64,000 nucleotides of DNA from Cyclobacteriaceae bacterium (GCA_016787725.1 JAEUTZ010000016.1:124001-188000); one strand, 5' to 3'. Positions 45,418-55,631 are shown, numbered from the stretch's first letter. A program made the numbers and translations. Notes: generated by a model from the sequence alone, not told the origin.

Positions 45418-47028
45418 TTATTTCTTTACTAATTCGAAGAGTTCTTCCGTGGCAAGAATCTGATTTTTAAGGTTCACTTTTTCTTTCCTCACCATCAGAT
45501 TGAGGGTGGCACTGATATAAAGGCGATCGAACGTAGAGTCGGTTCTTACCGGATTTTCCCAGTGTTTTTCAAACACAAAAACGGAATCGGCCGAAAGGGA
45601 GGGGGTAAGGCCCAGCGTAGGGATAACCTGCATGATGCAGTTTTGATATTTTCCAAACGCATCTTCACCATCGCGACAGAACCCCGGCTTATTAAATTCA
45701 AAGAGCTCCTTGTTGATTAAAAGAACATTTTCCTTCCGATAGACAGAAAGAATTTTACTGGGTTCAGTGGGGGCAGTTGCCCGATCATAAATCATCCAAT
45801 TGCTGATCGGTTGATTTTTGTATTTTTTCACCACCAGAGTATACGTTGATTCCTGAGCCGTTATATGATTTTTGTTTCGGTAACCCAGTTCCTGTACCTG
45901 CACTGCGTTTTTGTTAAAGTAGATCAGCGAAAAAGGAATGAAGAAAAATGTCAACAGAACATATAGAAATCCGGCCAAGCGGTATTTTAAAGTTAACCGA
46001 CCCAAGCCATCGGCAAGCATCATTGGAATTTCTTTCAAAAAGGGTATCGGGAAAAACAAGAATACACCAATCGCATTGAACAGGAAATGCGCAATGGCGA
46101 TGCTGATCGCAGCATTCGAATTGAACATGGCGGCAATAAATGCAGTAATCGTTGTGCCGATGTTGGCTCCCAAAACAAAGGGCATGGCAGCCCTTAACTT
46201 TACAATTTTTTTTGCAACCAGGGGAACTACCAGGGAAGTAGTTACGGTGCTGGATCGAATGGCGGCCGTAGTCAACAATCCCCAGGCGAATGACTTTAAC
46301 TCATTCTTGAAAAAGAACTGCTGGAAGCGCTCCTGTGATCCAAACCCCAACGTTTGAGACAACACTTTCCGAAAAAAGAGAATGGACCCAAAGAGCAAAG
46401 CGATCGACAGGATAGCCAGGATAAACCCGTTATCAATCAGATTAACGATGAATTCAATAATGGGATGAAAACCCGGCCCCAATAAAGTAAAACTTCCCTT
46501 CCAGGCAACAGGTTGATCAAAGAGATCGGTTGCGATGGCATGGGCTAGGCCAGACAAAAATCCGAAGTAATACTCTAACGGAAACAGGATTACCACGGTG
46601 AGGATATTGAAAAAGTCGTGATAGGTTCCAATCGTCACGGCCCTTCTGAATTCTTTCTTTTTTGTGATGAAGCCAAGCGATACGATCGTACTGGTAATGG
46701 TTGTACCCACATTGGCCCCCATGATGATGGGTATAGCGCCTTCCATCGAAATGGATCCTGACGCCACCAACGCTACCACCATGGAAGTGGTAGCCGAACT
46801 GCTTTGAATCAGAGCGGTGACGAGTAACCCAATGAACAACCCGGTGAAAGGATTGGAGGTAGCCAGAATAATTACATCCGCAGCATCTTTGCCCAGATGC
46901 TGTAGCGAGGCGATCATCAGATCGAGTGTGAAGAGAAAAATGATCAGAGCCGCTAAAATGTAAACGGTGTTTTTGGTAACAATCTTCCAGCGATTGGTGG
47001 AATTCAGCTCAGCGGGTTGCTCCATCAC
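45418..47028 (-). CDS. Na/Pi cotransporter family protein
   Basis: This is a 536-residue transporter with two inverted NaPi repeats. The first holds QSSSATTSMVVALVASGSISMEGAIPIIMGANVGTTITS, the second AIRSSTVTTSLVVPLVAKKIVKLRAAMPFVLGANIGTTITAF. Each has the QSSS/RSST and GANxGT motifs of SLC34-type carriers. Where many bacterial relatives have a PhoU-like tail, residues ~400-536 form a soluble beta-rich region (TLVVKKYKNQPISNWMIYDR ... LYISATLNLMVR) of unknown fold. It probably imports phosphate with Na+. Confidence 0.9.
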   Translation of the reverse strand: MMEQPAELNSTNRWKIVTKNTVYILAALIIFLFTLDLMIASLQHLGKDAADVIILATSNPFTGLFIGLLVTALIQSSSATTSMVVALVASGSISMEGAIPIIMGANVGTTITSTIVSLGFITKKKEFRRAVTIGTYHDFFNILTVVILFPLEYYFGFLSGLAHAIATDLFDQPVAWKGSFTLLGPGFHPIIEFIVNLIDNGFILAILSIALLFGSILFFRKVLSQTLGFGSQERFQQFFFKNELKSFAWGLLTTAAIRSSTVTTSLVVPLVAKKIVKLRAAMPFVLGANIGTTITAFIAAMFNSNAAISIAIAHFLFNAIGVFLFFPIPFLKEIPMMLADGLGRLTLKYRLAGFLYVLLTFFFIPFSLIYFNKNAVQVQELGYRNKNHITAQESTYTLVVKKYKNQPISNWMIYDRATAPTEPSKILSVYRKENVLLINKELFEFNKPGFCRDGEDAFGKYQNCIMQVIPTLGLTPSLSADSVFVFEKHWENPVRTDSTFDRLYISATLNLMVRKEKVNLKNQILATEELFELVKK

Positions 47029-47081
47029 GGTACCTGTAAATATACGGAGGTACGTTCAAGATGAAAGGCAGTAACAATTAC

Positions 47082-48272
47082 TTAATTTGCCGCCAACTCG
47101 GTAATGGCCATCCAGGCCATCAGGCCAGCACTTAGCTTCAGCGCGTCCTCATCAATGTCAAAGGTAGCGGAATGTACATACGAGATCAGGCCTTTGGCTT
47201 CATTGCGGGTTCCCAGCCGGTAGAACGATGCCGGAATAACATGTGAATAGTAGGCGAAATCTTCGGAGCCAAGGGTGAGATCGATGTCCACCACATTTTC
47301 TTTTCCCACGTACTCTTCTGCTGCTTTTCTGATTCTGCGCGTTAATTCGGGATTGTTTTCCAGGTACGGGTATCCATGCGAAATCGTGACTTCACACGTT
47401 CCACCCATGCCGGTGGCGATGGATTCGGCCATTTTTTTGATTTTCTCCAGGCCTTCTTTCCGCCAGCTTTCATTCAGCGCACGAAAGGTTCCAGCTATGT
47501 TCACTTCGTTTGGAATGATGTTCGTAGCACCATCACCAATAATACGACCAAAGGTTAATACGGTGGGCTGTTTAGGACTTGCGTTGCGGCTGATGATTTG
47601 CTGCAAGGCAATGATAATATGAGAGGCGATAACCACCGGATCAATCGCCAACTCAGGGGCTGCTCCATGGCCGCCCTTCCCAATCACTTTCAGGTAAATC
47701 TCATCGCTGCTGGCCATGTACATCCCTTCCCGAAAACCTACTTTGCCAACCGGTACCAGAGGCATCACATGCTGACCGATGATGGATGCAGGAGCCGGAT
47801 TGGTCAGCGCGCCTTCCTTAATCATGAAGGAGGCACCGCCCGGATTTTTTTCTTCCCCCGGTTGAAAGATCAGCTTTACAGTTCCTTCAAATTGATCGGC
47901 TATTTCCTGTAAGATTTTTGCGGTGCCCAGTAATGAAGACGTGTGCACATCATGACCACACGCATGCATAACACCTTTCCGGGTTGATTTGTAGGCGACT
48001 TCGTTTTTTTCCGCGATGGGCAGCGCATCCATGTCGGCTCGCAAGGCAACCGTTTTGCGGGTTGGATTTTTGCCTTTAATCAAAGCAACAATTCCGGTCG
48101 TGGCCAATTCCGTAAACGAAATACCCCAGGCTGATAAATGCGATTTTACAAAAGCTGAGGTTTCAAATTCTTCATACGAAAGTTCCGGATGAGCATGCAA
48201 ATGCCTGCGCCAATCCACCACCAATGGATGATAATTTTCAGAAAGTGACTTGATTTTCTTGAGTACGTCCAT
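47082..48272 (-). CDS. M20-family amidohydrolase (N-acyl amino acid hydrolase type)
   Basis: This is a ~396-residue metallopeptidase-fold hydrolase of the IAA/hippurate hydrolase group. Features are WRRHLHAHPELSYEEFETSAFV, ALRADMDALPI, MHACGHDVHTSSLLG (metal-binding His/Asp), FQPGEEKNPGG and LGSEDFAYYSHVIP. A dimerisation domain is inserted (GKGGHGAAPELAIDPV). An ATG six codons upstream is possible, but MDVLKKIKSL is the more usual N-terminus. Substrates are probably N-acyl amino acids or similar amides. It lies between the GHMP kinase and Na/Pi genes. Confidence 0.92.
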   Translation of the reverse strand: MDVLKKIKSLSENYHPLVVDWRRHLHAHPELSYEEFETSAFVKSHLSAWGISFTELATTGIVALIKGKNPTRKTVALRADMDALPIAEKNEVAYKSTRKGVMHACGHDVHTSSLLGTAKILQEIADQFEGTVKLIFQPGEEKNPGGASFMIKEGALTNPAPASIIGQHVMPLVPVGKVGFREGMYMASSDEIYLKVIGKGGHGAAPELAIDPVVIASHIIIALQQIISRNASPKQPTVLTFGRIIGDGATNIIPNEVNIAGTFRALNESWRKEGLEKIKKMAESIATGMGGTCEVTISHGYPYLENNPELTRRIRKAAEEYVGKENVVDIDLTLGSEDFAYYSHVIPASFYRLGTRNEAKGLISYVHSATFDIDEDALKLSAGLMAWMAITELAAN

Positions 48273-48323
48273 CGAAACAAAGGTACCCATGTTTATGCGT
48301 ATAAAAAATCAGTAACGTAATCA

Positions 48324-49631
48324 CTACGGATTGAATAGAACAAACGATTGTTGATACTTGTTGCAAAGAAACTTATGGAGGGCGAACACTGATTCCATAC
48401 CCTGATTATCCACCAACAAGCACACCGTGCCACCATTACCACCCCCGGTAATTTTAGCGCCATAGATTCCGGGCGATTTCTTGGCAAGTGCAACAATTTC
48501 ATTGGTCCGGTCCGATCCAAGTCCGCAGGCAGAATAACTTTCGTGCGATTCGTACATCAGCGATCCCATCTTTGTTAGTGTGGCGATTTTCTGTTCTTGA
48601 TTTGATTCACGTTGCAGGTTAATTAGCAATTGTTGGAATTGATGCACGCGTTCATTTTCATACACCGGATGACTCGTACAGGCTTTAATAAAATATTTTT
48701 TGGTTGGCTCAATAGGGGTGTATGGATCAATGGAAAGCAGATAATGCTCTAAAAATTCTTCACCGGATAAGGATTCTGGCAGACTTGCCTGGAGGGAGGC
48801 ATGAAATGTACCTACCGGAATATTGCATAGGTATCCTTCGTAGGGTAGCAGTTCCCAATTACCAGATTGACTGAATGATTCCAATTCCAGAAAAGTGGCC
48901 CCTTTTTTAATGGCGATCATCGTATACCCCATAAAAGCGGCACAGCGCACATCGCTGTAGGATGCGCCAGCCACGGAATGACGGATGCCACTGTCTATTC
49001 CTATGAATGAAATTCCAGCCGGTATGGATATGGGATCCTGCACGAGATCCGGTTGGCATACAATAGGAAGTAATTTGTTCGGTTCGCCCAGGTAGCAGGC
49101 CAGTTGATCCATTAATCCACACGGGGCGCCAACAATGGCATTTTCAACCTGCTGTGCTAACCGAGGTAGTTCGGTCTGGCTAAAATCCAGATGAAAGGCC
49201 TGCTGAAGTGCTTTCATGGTCGCTACTTCAATAGAAGCCGAAGAGGAAACACCTTTGCCCAATGGCACCTCTGAGGTAATGGTGAAGTTACCGCCTGTAA
49301 ATGAAATCCCTTTTTCTTTCATGAGCACCAATACGCACCCGATCAGATAGGCACTCCAGGCATTATCCGGTTGTTCTTTGAATTTTTCTTTTGCATACGA
49401 ATAGTTGACCGTACCGGTTTTCAAAAAATGACGGAAGTCAAACGATGCGCGAAGGATCTCTCCGGAACTGAGTTGACTGGTCAGCGCGCACCCATAATCG
49501 TTTCGCAAGGTGAGTTGAACGTGCGTTTTATTGGCGAGTGGCATTTGCAACACCAACGAACCGGAGTAGTCGGCAATGCCACCCATCACATCCAACCGGC
49601 CGGGCGCGGAACCTTCAAAGAACTGAATCAT
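48324..49631 (-). CDS. GHMP sugar kinase (galactokinase / L-arabinokinase-like)
   Basis: This is a 435-residue GHMP kinase. The N-terminus SAPGRLDVMGGIADYSGSLVLQMPL closely resembles the galactokinase-like domain of plant L-arabinokinase rather than the R-x-N-L-I-G-E-H-x-D-Y motif of standard GalK. The ATP loop is PLGKGVSSSASIEVA, and GAKITGGGNGGTVCLLV is the third motif. APCGLMDQLACYLG carries the catalytic Asp. It lies 5 bp downstream of galT, so it likely feeds sugar 1-phosphate to it. Whether it accepts galactose, arabinose or another sugar is open. Confidence 0.88.
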   Translation of the reverse strand: MIQFFEGSAPGRLDVMGGIADYSGSLVLQMPLANKTHVQLTLRNDYGCALTSQLSSGEILRASFDFRHFLKTGTVNYSYAKEKFKEQPDNAWSAYLIGCVLVLMKEKGISFTGGNFTITSEVPLGKGVSSSASIEVATMKALQQAFHLDFSQTELPRLAQQVENAIVGAPCGLMDQLACYLGEPNKLLPIVCQPDLVQDPISIPAGISFIGIDSGIRHSVAGASYSDVRCAAFMGYTMIAIKKGATFLELESFSQSGNWELLPYEGYLCNIPVGTFHASLQASLPESLSGEEFLEHYLLSIDPYTPIEPTKKYFIKACTSHPVYENERVHQFQQLLINLQRESNQEQKIATLTKMGSLMYESHESYSACGLGSDRTNEIVALAKKSPGIYGAKITGGGNGGTVCLLVDNQGMESVFALHKFLCNKYQQSFVLFNP

Positions 49632-49636
49632 CCGGA

Positions 49637-50680
49637 TTAACGTTCGAGTGCATACTCATTCAGATTAATACTTTGTAGTTCTGCTGCTTTGTCTTCCGGC
49701 AAGGTATCGGCCATAAAATTGCCCGCTCCAATCTCGGGGCCGGCCAGGTATTTTATTAGCCCGGGTTGCCGGTAGGGTGGTTGAAGCCAGAGATGCATTC
49801 TGAAATTAGGATAGGTATTTCCATTTACAGGAGCTTGCATAATGGACATCACATAGGGAAAGTCTATCTGAAAGTTCATGTCCAATCTCCGGATCACCTC
49901 ATGAAAGGCAGCCGTCAGATTTTTAAGTTCTTCCTTTCTGAGTGTAATTAGAGTTTGGTGATTTCCTTTCGGGAAAATCATGACCTCGTAGGCATAGCGG
50001 GCGAAAAATGGGATAAAGGCAATGGCATGTTCATTTTCTGCAAGAATGCGGGTCCCGGCAGACTTCTCCCGGGTTATAATCTCATCGTAGATGTTTTTAT
50101 GGTGGGTAGTCTGATAAGCATCTGCAATTTGCAGTTGCTGGCTTACGAGTTTAAACGGAAAATCGGTGGCATAAATCTGGCAATGCGGATGCGGGTTGCT
50201 GACGCCAACGGCCTCCCCTTTATTTTCAAAGATGAGCACCGAGGCGATGACTGGATTTTTTTCGAAATCAATCATTTCGGTCTGAAAGGCTTCAAATACT
50301 TTTTCGACCTGCTCTCTTTTCATTTGTGATAAGGTGATGTTGTGACGCGGGTCGTAACAAACCACTTTTGCGATGCCTTTCGCACTGGCTTTTTGATACA
50401 GGTCTTGTCCTGAGGGGGATACGGTAGGTGCATTCATTCCCACTACCGGGTGATCATTGTCGAAAATAAAAACATCGCGATAGGCGGGGTTTTTCTTTCC
50501 GTGTACCCGCGCATTGCCTGGGCACAAGTAGCAGGTGGGTTCGTATTCAGAAGATTGTTTTGGCTTGATTAGACCAGCTCCTTGCCACGGTCGGCTGTTC
50601 CGGTGAGCCGAATAGACAACCCATTCTTCCCGTAACGGGTGCCAGCGTTTTTCCCATTTGTCATGCAAAGGAATGCTCAT
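49637..50680 (-). CDS. galT: Galactose-1-phosphate uridylyltransferase
   Basis: This is a 347-residue HIT-superfamily transferase exchanging UMP between UDP-glucose and a hexose 1-phosphate. The active His is in SNPHPHCQIY (H164-P-H166). Cys50/Cys53 (PTCYLCPGN) and His115-region residues form the zinc site. Other motifs are EWVVYSAHRNSRPW, VVCYDPRHN and FPKGNHQTLITL. Length is standard. A near-consensus TATCTTTA lies upstream on the minus strand. It probably begins the galT-kinase unit with the M20 and Na/Pi genes following at short spacing. Confidence 0.94.
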   Translation of the reverse strand: MSIPLHDKWEKRWHPLREEWVVYSAHRNSRPWQGAGLIKPKQSSEYEPTCYLCPGNARVHGKKNPAYRDVFIFDNDHPVVGMNAPTVSPSGQDLYQKASAKGIAKVVCYDPRHNITLSQMKREQVEKVFEAFQTEMIDFEKNPVIASVLIFENKGEAVGVSNPHPHCQIYATDFPFKLVSQQLQIADAYQTTHHKNIYDEIITREKSAGTRILAENEHAIAFIPFFARYAYEVMIFPKGNHQTLITLRKEELKNLTAAFHEVIRRLDMNFQIDFPYVMSIMQAPVNGNTYPNFRMHLWLQPPYRQPGLIKYLAGPEIGAGNFMADTLPEDKAAELQSINLNEYALER

Positions 50681-50791
50681 TGGATCATTCCTCTAAAGAT
50701 AGAAATCTTAATTAATTCGAAACGAGCAAAAGTGATTCCAAGCCTAAGAAGATACAGCCTCAAAATGAAGTTTGGAATAATAGCGGAATCG

Positions 50792-51286
50792 TTACTTAAT
50801 CTGAATTTTTTCAGGAACTAAAATGGCGGACGAAAAGCTGTTCCTTAATTTAACCAGGTCAGGATGTGCTTCCAGCTTTGTAAAGTAGCGACCAATAGTA
50901 ACTCTGAATTTGGGTTGTTGATATTGAAGTGTGGCGGTCAATTCCGGAATCGCCTCTGACAATTTCTTTTTTGTATTCATGGCCTCTTCCCGGTTTTGGC
51001 CGGAGTAGATTTGAATGGTGTAGCCGTCAACAAACTTGCGCACGAGGTTATACCGATCAATGCTATCCAGCACGGCATCTACCTTTTGATTAACTGTGTA
51101 CTGCGGTGTAACCGAAGCAACCACCTTATGCTGCTGAACGTTATTTTTAGCAGGCGTATCTATAGGCACCGTCACTTTTGGACGCAACGCTGATAGATCT
51201 TCATAATACGTTTTATCAGAAGTCTTTTGAGCTGCGCACCCAAACAGAAAATGCAGAAACAAACCAATACAAAGATTGCGCTTCAT
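50792..51286 (-). CDS. SPOR-domain lipoprotein
   Basis: This is a 164-residue protein starting MKRNLCIGLFLHFLFGC, a lipoprotein signal with Cys17. The linker ~20-85 is polar. The C-terminal domain (about 90-160) has GYTIQIYSGQNREEAMNTKKKLSEAIPEL and PKFRVTIGRYFTKLEAHPDLVKLR, the SPOR fold that binds denuded glycan at division sites. A longer upstream frame start is rejected because it hides the lipobox and precedes the promoter element. It is probably an outer-membrane lipoprotein that locates to septal peptidoglycan. Confidence 0.82.
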   Translation of the reverse strand: MKRNLCIGLFLHFLFGCAAQKTSDKTYYEDLSALRPKVTVPIDTPAKNNVQQHKVVASVTPQYTVNQKVDAVLDSIDRYNLVRKFVDGYTIQIYSGQNREEAMNTKKKLSEAIPELTATLQYQQPKFRVTIGRYFTKLEAHPDLVKLRNSFSSAILVPEKIQIK

Positions 51287-51307
51287 TGTAAATACTCGTT
51301 GAAGATA

Positions 51308-51315
51308 CAAAACTA
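51308..51315 (-). promoter_or_regulatory. Promoter -7 element of the SPOR lipoprotein gene
   Basis: On the minus strand TAGTTTTG matches TAnnTTTG exactly, 21 bp before the chosen ATG, and lies inside the longer alternative frame, supporting the shorter start. Confidence 0.5.
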
Positions 51316-51380
51316 TTCCAATAGCTGATTTTTTCACGATCATTTACCTGATACGTCAATGCTCTCGATTTTTTGTCGTT

Positions 51381-54300
51381 TTAGCCTTCGATAACAATAC
51401 ACCTTCCGGCTTTTACGTCATCCTCCACCTTCTTAAACTTAACGTCTTTTAATACCCGGCCATCCGGATATTGAACGGACACTTTATCGTTTCTGCCAGC
51501 CACTTTTTCTGACTTTACTGGCATCACTTTTTCTTCAACTTGCCGCTGCGGGGCTTGTGGTTGTCCACCTCCCTGCAACAACGAACGAGACTCCTCTTTC
51601 TTTTCACTTAATTTCTGTCGTTTAGCCTGACGGGCTTCCTGTACCTGATCGGCTTCGCGAATTGGAATGTCTGCTTTCATCAGGAAGGAGATGGTCTCCT
51701 CATTTACTTTGGAGATAAAGCGTTTAAAGGCTTCAAAGCCCTCAAACTTATAAATCAGAAGCGGGTCTTTTTGTTCGTACACCGCATTTTGAACAGATTG
51801 CTTTAAGTCATCCATGTCCCGCAAGTGTTCTTTCCATTGTTGATCAATGATGGCCAGGGTAATCATCTTTTCCATGGATTTGATCAACTCAGTGTTCTTG
51901 GTCTCCATACACTTTTTCAGATTGGCAGAAACGCCAATCTGCTTAACGCCATCGGTAAAGGGGACCAGAATATTTTCGATGGTAGCTCCGCGCGTTTTAT
52001 AGATATCCATTACAATCGGATACGCCTTTTCAGCCGCTACATGATTTTTATGGTCATAGTGTTTCAAAGATTGCTCATAGAGGCGTTCACTGATAATGGC
52101 CTGGTCAGCTTTTGCAAATTCATCAGCTGAAATTTCAAAATCAAAGCCAAGTACACTGACGACATTCAGTTTGAAATTCTCCAGATTTTCTCCGGCTTTG
52201 CCATTCGCCACCAGATCATCGCAGGTGTCAAATAACATGGTAAGAATATCCAACTGCAATCGCTCGCCATGCAAGGCATTCCTCCTCCGCTTGTAGATAA
52301 CTTCCCGCTGCGAGTTCATGACGTTATCATACTCCAGCAAACGCTTGCGAATTCCGAAGTTATTCTCTTCCACTTTTTTCTGCGCTCGTTCAATGGAGCT
52401 GGTAACCATGGAGTGCGAGATCACTTCTCCTTCTTTCAATCCCAACCGGTCCATAATCCGGGCAATACGCTCGGGCATAAACAACCGCATCAGGTTATCC
52501 TCCAGTGAAACAAAAAACTGGGAGGAACCCGGATCACCCTGGCGACCAGAGCGACCACGCAGCTGGCGGTCAACCCTGCGCGATTCATGACGTTCTGTAC
52601 CAATGATGGCCAACCCACCGGCTGCCCGCGATTCCGGAGTAAGTTTAATATCCGTTCCCCGACCCGCCATGTTGGTAGCGATGGTGACAGTACCGGGCTT
52701 TCCGGCCTCGGCTACAATTTCCGCTTCCCGTTGGTGTTGCTTGGCATTCAATACCTGGTGTTTGATTTTGCGAATCTGCAACATGCGGCTTACCAACTCT
52801 GAAATTTCCACCGAAGTGGTACCCACCAGCACGGGTCTGCCTTCCTGCGTTAACCTGACAATTTCTTCTACCACGGCATTGAACTTCTCGCGCATGGTTT
52901 TATACACCAGGTCATCCTTGTCTTGCCGGATCATGGCTTTATTGGTGGGGATGGTAACCACATCCAACTTATAAATATCCCACAACTCACCCGCTTCCGT
53001 TACGGCCGTTCCGGTCATCCCCGCCAACTTATGGTACATGCGGAAATAATTCTGCAACGTGATGGTGGCATAGGTTTGCGTGGCATCTTCCACTTTCACA
53101 TTTTCTTTTGCTTCGATGGCCTGATGCAATCCGTCTGAATACCTGCGGCCATCCAACACACGGCCTGTTTGTTCATCAACGATTTTTACTTTTCCATCAA
53201 CGATGATGTATTCCGTGTCTTTCTCGAATAGGGTATAGGCCTTGAGCAGTTGATTTACGCTGTGAATGCGTTGAGACTTCGTTGTGTATTCGCGGATCAG
53301 ATCTTCCTTTTTCTTCAACCGATCTTCCGTAGCAAGCGTTGTATCCTTCTCCAGTTTATTAAGCTCAATTCCAATCTCCGGAAGAATGAAGAACCGTGCA
53401 TCTTCTCCTTCACCGGTAATCAAATCGATTCCCTTTTCAGTTAGGTCAACGCTGTTATCCTTTTCTTCAATAATAAAATAAAGGGGCTTATCAGCCTCCG
53501 GCATCATTTTCTTATTGTCTTGCAGGTAAAAGTTTTCTGTTTTCTGCAGAATATTCTTCATCCCTGATTCACTCAGCATTTTTATGAGTGGCTTATACTT
53601 GGGCATGCCCCGGTGGGCCCGGAACAAAGCGAGGCCACCATCTTTTTCTTGCCCTTCTGCCAATAACTTCTTCGCGTCATTCAGATATTGATTCACCAAC
53701 TTCTTCTGGGCTTCTACCAGTTTGGAAATGCGGGGTTTCAGATCATAAAATTCATGTTCATCACCCCGCGGTACCGGTCCGGAAATAATCAAGGGTGTGC
53801 GGGCTTCATCAATCAACACACTGTCCACTTCGTCCACCATGGCATAATGATGTCCGCGCTGGACCAGTTCTTCCGGTTCGCGAGCCATGTTATCGCGCAG
53901 GTAATCGAAACCAAATTCATTGTTCGTGCCATACGTAATATCAGCCCGATAGGCGTTTCTGCGTTCTACCGAGTTTGGTTCATGTTTGTCAATGCAGTCA
54001 ATCGTTAACCCGTGGAACTGAAATAAGGGAGCCATCCATTCGCTATCACGTTTGGCCAGGTAATCATTCACCGTTACCACATGTACACCACGTTTAGCAA
54101 GGGCATTCAAAAAGGCCGGAAATGTCGCTACCAACGTTTTCCCTTCACCGGTGGCCATTTCAGAAACTTTTCCTTCGTGCAAGGCAATACCCCCAATGAT
54201 CTGCACATCGTAATGCACCATGTCCCAGGTAACCAGGTTGCCTGCCGCTATCCATTGCCGATGCCAGTGCGCTTGATCACCAACAATTTTTATATTCTCA

Positions 54301-54728
54301 TGCTTTGCTGCAAGGGTGCGATCGTGTTCTGTTGCTGTAACTTCGAGGTATTCATTTTCCTTAAACCGTCTGGCGGTTTCCCGTACAATCGCAAATGCCC
54401 GGGGCAGTACCTCCATCAGAACTATTTCAAGTTCCTTGCTCCGGTCTGTTTCCAGTTTATCAATCTCGCCAAATACAGATTCTTTTTCACTTAAATCCAT
54501 TTGGGGTTGATCTGTAATTTTCGCGTGTAATGCGGCAATCTGATCGTCAATGGATTTTAACCGGGCGTTTATATCGCTTTGGATTTCGACTGTTTTATTT
54601 CGAAGCGCATCGTTGCTGATAGAAAGAAGCTTCTCGCCTTCGCGCTTGGTTTGTTCCACCAGCGGCATCATGCGTTTAATATCTTTCTGCGACTTATCGC
54701 CAAAAATTTTTGCAAGGAGTTTTAACAT
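51381..54728 (-). CDS. secA: Protein translocase ATPase SecA
   Basis: This is a 1115-residue motor of Sec export. Walker A MATGEGKT is at 191-198, far later than in E. coli SecA. Residues ~45-130, predicted coiled coil, form an insertion typical of Bacteroidota SecA. DEVDSVLIDEARTPLII (Walker B), the preprotein cross-linking region, VLVGTTSVEISE and GRSGRQGDPGSSQF of NBD2, and the scaffold/wing domains follow. The C-terminus ends without the zinc-binding SecB tail. It stands alone, 94 bp from the SPOR gene and 120 bp from dapF. Confidence 0.97.
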   Translation of the reverse strand: MLKLLAKIFGDKSQKDIKRMMPLVEQTKREGEKLLSISNDALRNKTVEIQSDINARLKSIDDQIAALHAKITDQPQMDLSEKESVFGEIDKLETDRSKELEIVLMEVLPRAFAIVRETARRFKENEYLEVTATEHDRTLAAKHENIKIVGDQAHWHRQWIAAGNLVTWDMVHYDVQIIGGIALHEGKVSEMATGEGKTLVATFPAFLNALAKRGVHVVTVNDYLAKRDSEWMAPLFQFHGLTIDCIDKHEPNSVERRNAYRADITYGTNNEFGFDYLRDNMAREPEELVQRGHHYAMVDEVDSVLIDEARTPLIISGPVPRGDEHEFYDLKPRISKLVEAQKKLVNQYLNDAKKLLAEGQEKDGGLALFRAHRGMPKYKPLIKMLSESGMKNILQKTENFYLQDNKKMMPEADKPLYFIIEEKDNSVDLTEKGIDLITGEGEDARFFILPEIGIELNKLEKDTTLATEDRLKKKEDLIREYTTKSQRIHSVNQLLKAYTLFEKDTEYIIVDGKVKIVDEQTGRVLDGRRYSDGLHQAIEAKENVKVEDATQTYATITLQNYFRMYHKLAGMTGTAVTEAGELWDIYKLDVVTIPTNKAMIRQDKDDLVYKTMREKFNAVVEEIVRLTQEGRPVLVGTTSVEISELVSRMLQIRKIKHQVLNAKQHQREAEIVAEAGKPGTVTIATNMAGRGTDIKLTPESRAAGGLAIIGTERHESRRVDRQLRGRSGRQGDPGSSQFFVSLEDNLMRLFMPERIARIMDRLGLKEGEVISHSMVTSSIERAQKKVEENNFGIRKRLLEYDNVMNSQREVIYKRRRNALHGERLQLDILTMLFDTCDDLVANGKAGENLENFKLNVVSVLGFDFEISADEFAKADQAIISERLYEQSLKHYDHKNHVAAEKAYPIVMDIYKTRGATIENILVPFTDGVKQIGVSANLKKCMETKNTELIKSMEKMITLAIIDQQWKEHLRDMDDLKQSVQNAVYEQKDPLLIYKFEGFEAFKRFISKVNEETISFLMKADIPIREADQVQEARQAKRQKLSEKKEESRSLLQGGGQPQAPQRQVEEKVMPVKSEKVAGRNDKVSVQYPDGRVLKDVKFKKVEDDVKAGRCIVIEG

Positions 54729-54848
54729 GGGCAGTAATTTGTCAAATGGCGGCTTTTGATGCTCGGCTACGATTCAAGACAACGTCTGGATCAGCACAAA
54801 ATCAAACCGGCCAAATGGGCCGTAAATTTAATGGATTTCGGGGTGCAA

Positions 54849-55622
54849 TTATAGTTCCAGAGTGCCCTCAAACACCATTTTGGCAGGACCGATCAGAAAA
54901 ATCTCATGAAATGTGCCTGCCTGACCGGTTTTAAATTCAACGGCAAGTTCTCCACCCTTCACAAGAACCTTAACAGGAGAAGCATATCCACGAAACGAAG
55001 CGGCCAATGCAGCTGCGGTAACTCCGGTACCGCATGAGTAGGTTTCATCTTCCACACCCCGCTCGTAGGTGCGTACAAAAATGGTATTGTTTCCCAGCAG
55101 TTCGATGAAATTCACATTGGTACCCCCGGGTTTAAATGAATCGCTGTCGCGGATTTTGCGACCTTCGGTTACCACCGGATAGTTTTTAACATCAGCTACA
55201 AATTGCAGAAAGTGAGGCGAACCGGTGTTCATGAACCACTGGTCCCCCATTTTTTTTACGGTTTCCACCGGATTCATTTTTAACCGTACGATTCCTGACG
55301 GAAGAAGTTCGGCATCATGCGCACCATCGTAGGCATTGAAGGCAGTTTTGTTTTTTAGTAACCCAAGTGTGGCCGCCATCATCACAGCCGCGCGACTTCC
55401 GTTACCGCATAAACTTTGCGAACCATCGCTGTTGTAATAAACGAGATTGAAATCCAATGTGGGGTGTTTTTCAATCAACATCAGCCCATCCGCACCCACA
55501 CCAAACCTGCGATCGCAGATTTTTTCAATTTGCGGTTTGCTAAAAGCATATTGATTGGATCGGTTATCGATCATGACAAAATCATTGCCGGTTGCCTGAT
55601 ATTTCTGGAAGGGGATTTTCAC
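54849..55622 (-). CDS. dapF: Diaminopimelate epimerase
   Basis: This is a 257-residue cofactor-free racemase turning LL-DAP into meso-DAP for lysine and peptidoglycan. The two catalytic cysteines are Cys72 (SLCGNGSRAA) and Cys197 (YSCGTGVTAAAL). The N-terminal KYQATGNDFVMIDN and mid-protein NTGSPHFLQFV, GTNVNFIE match the family. It starts 9 bp after the caspase-TPR gene, so it is probably co-transcribed with it, which ties that gene to a cell-wall context. Confidence 0.96.
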   Translation of the reverse strand: MKIPFQKYQATGNDFVMIDNRSNQYAFSKPQIEKICDRRFGVGADGLMLIEKHPTLDFNLVYYNSDGSQSLCGNGSRAAVMMAATLGLLKNKTAFNAYDGAHDAELLPSGIVRLKMNPVETVKKMGDQWFMNTGSPHFLQFVADVKNYPVVTEGRKIRDSDSFKPGGTNVNFIELLGNNTIFVRTYERGVEDETYSCGTGVTAAALAASFRGYASPVKVLVKGGELAVEFKTGQAGTFHEIFLIGPAKMVFEGTLEL

Positions 55623-55631
55623 GTTAGATAG

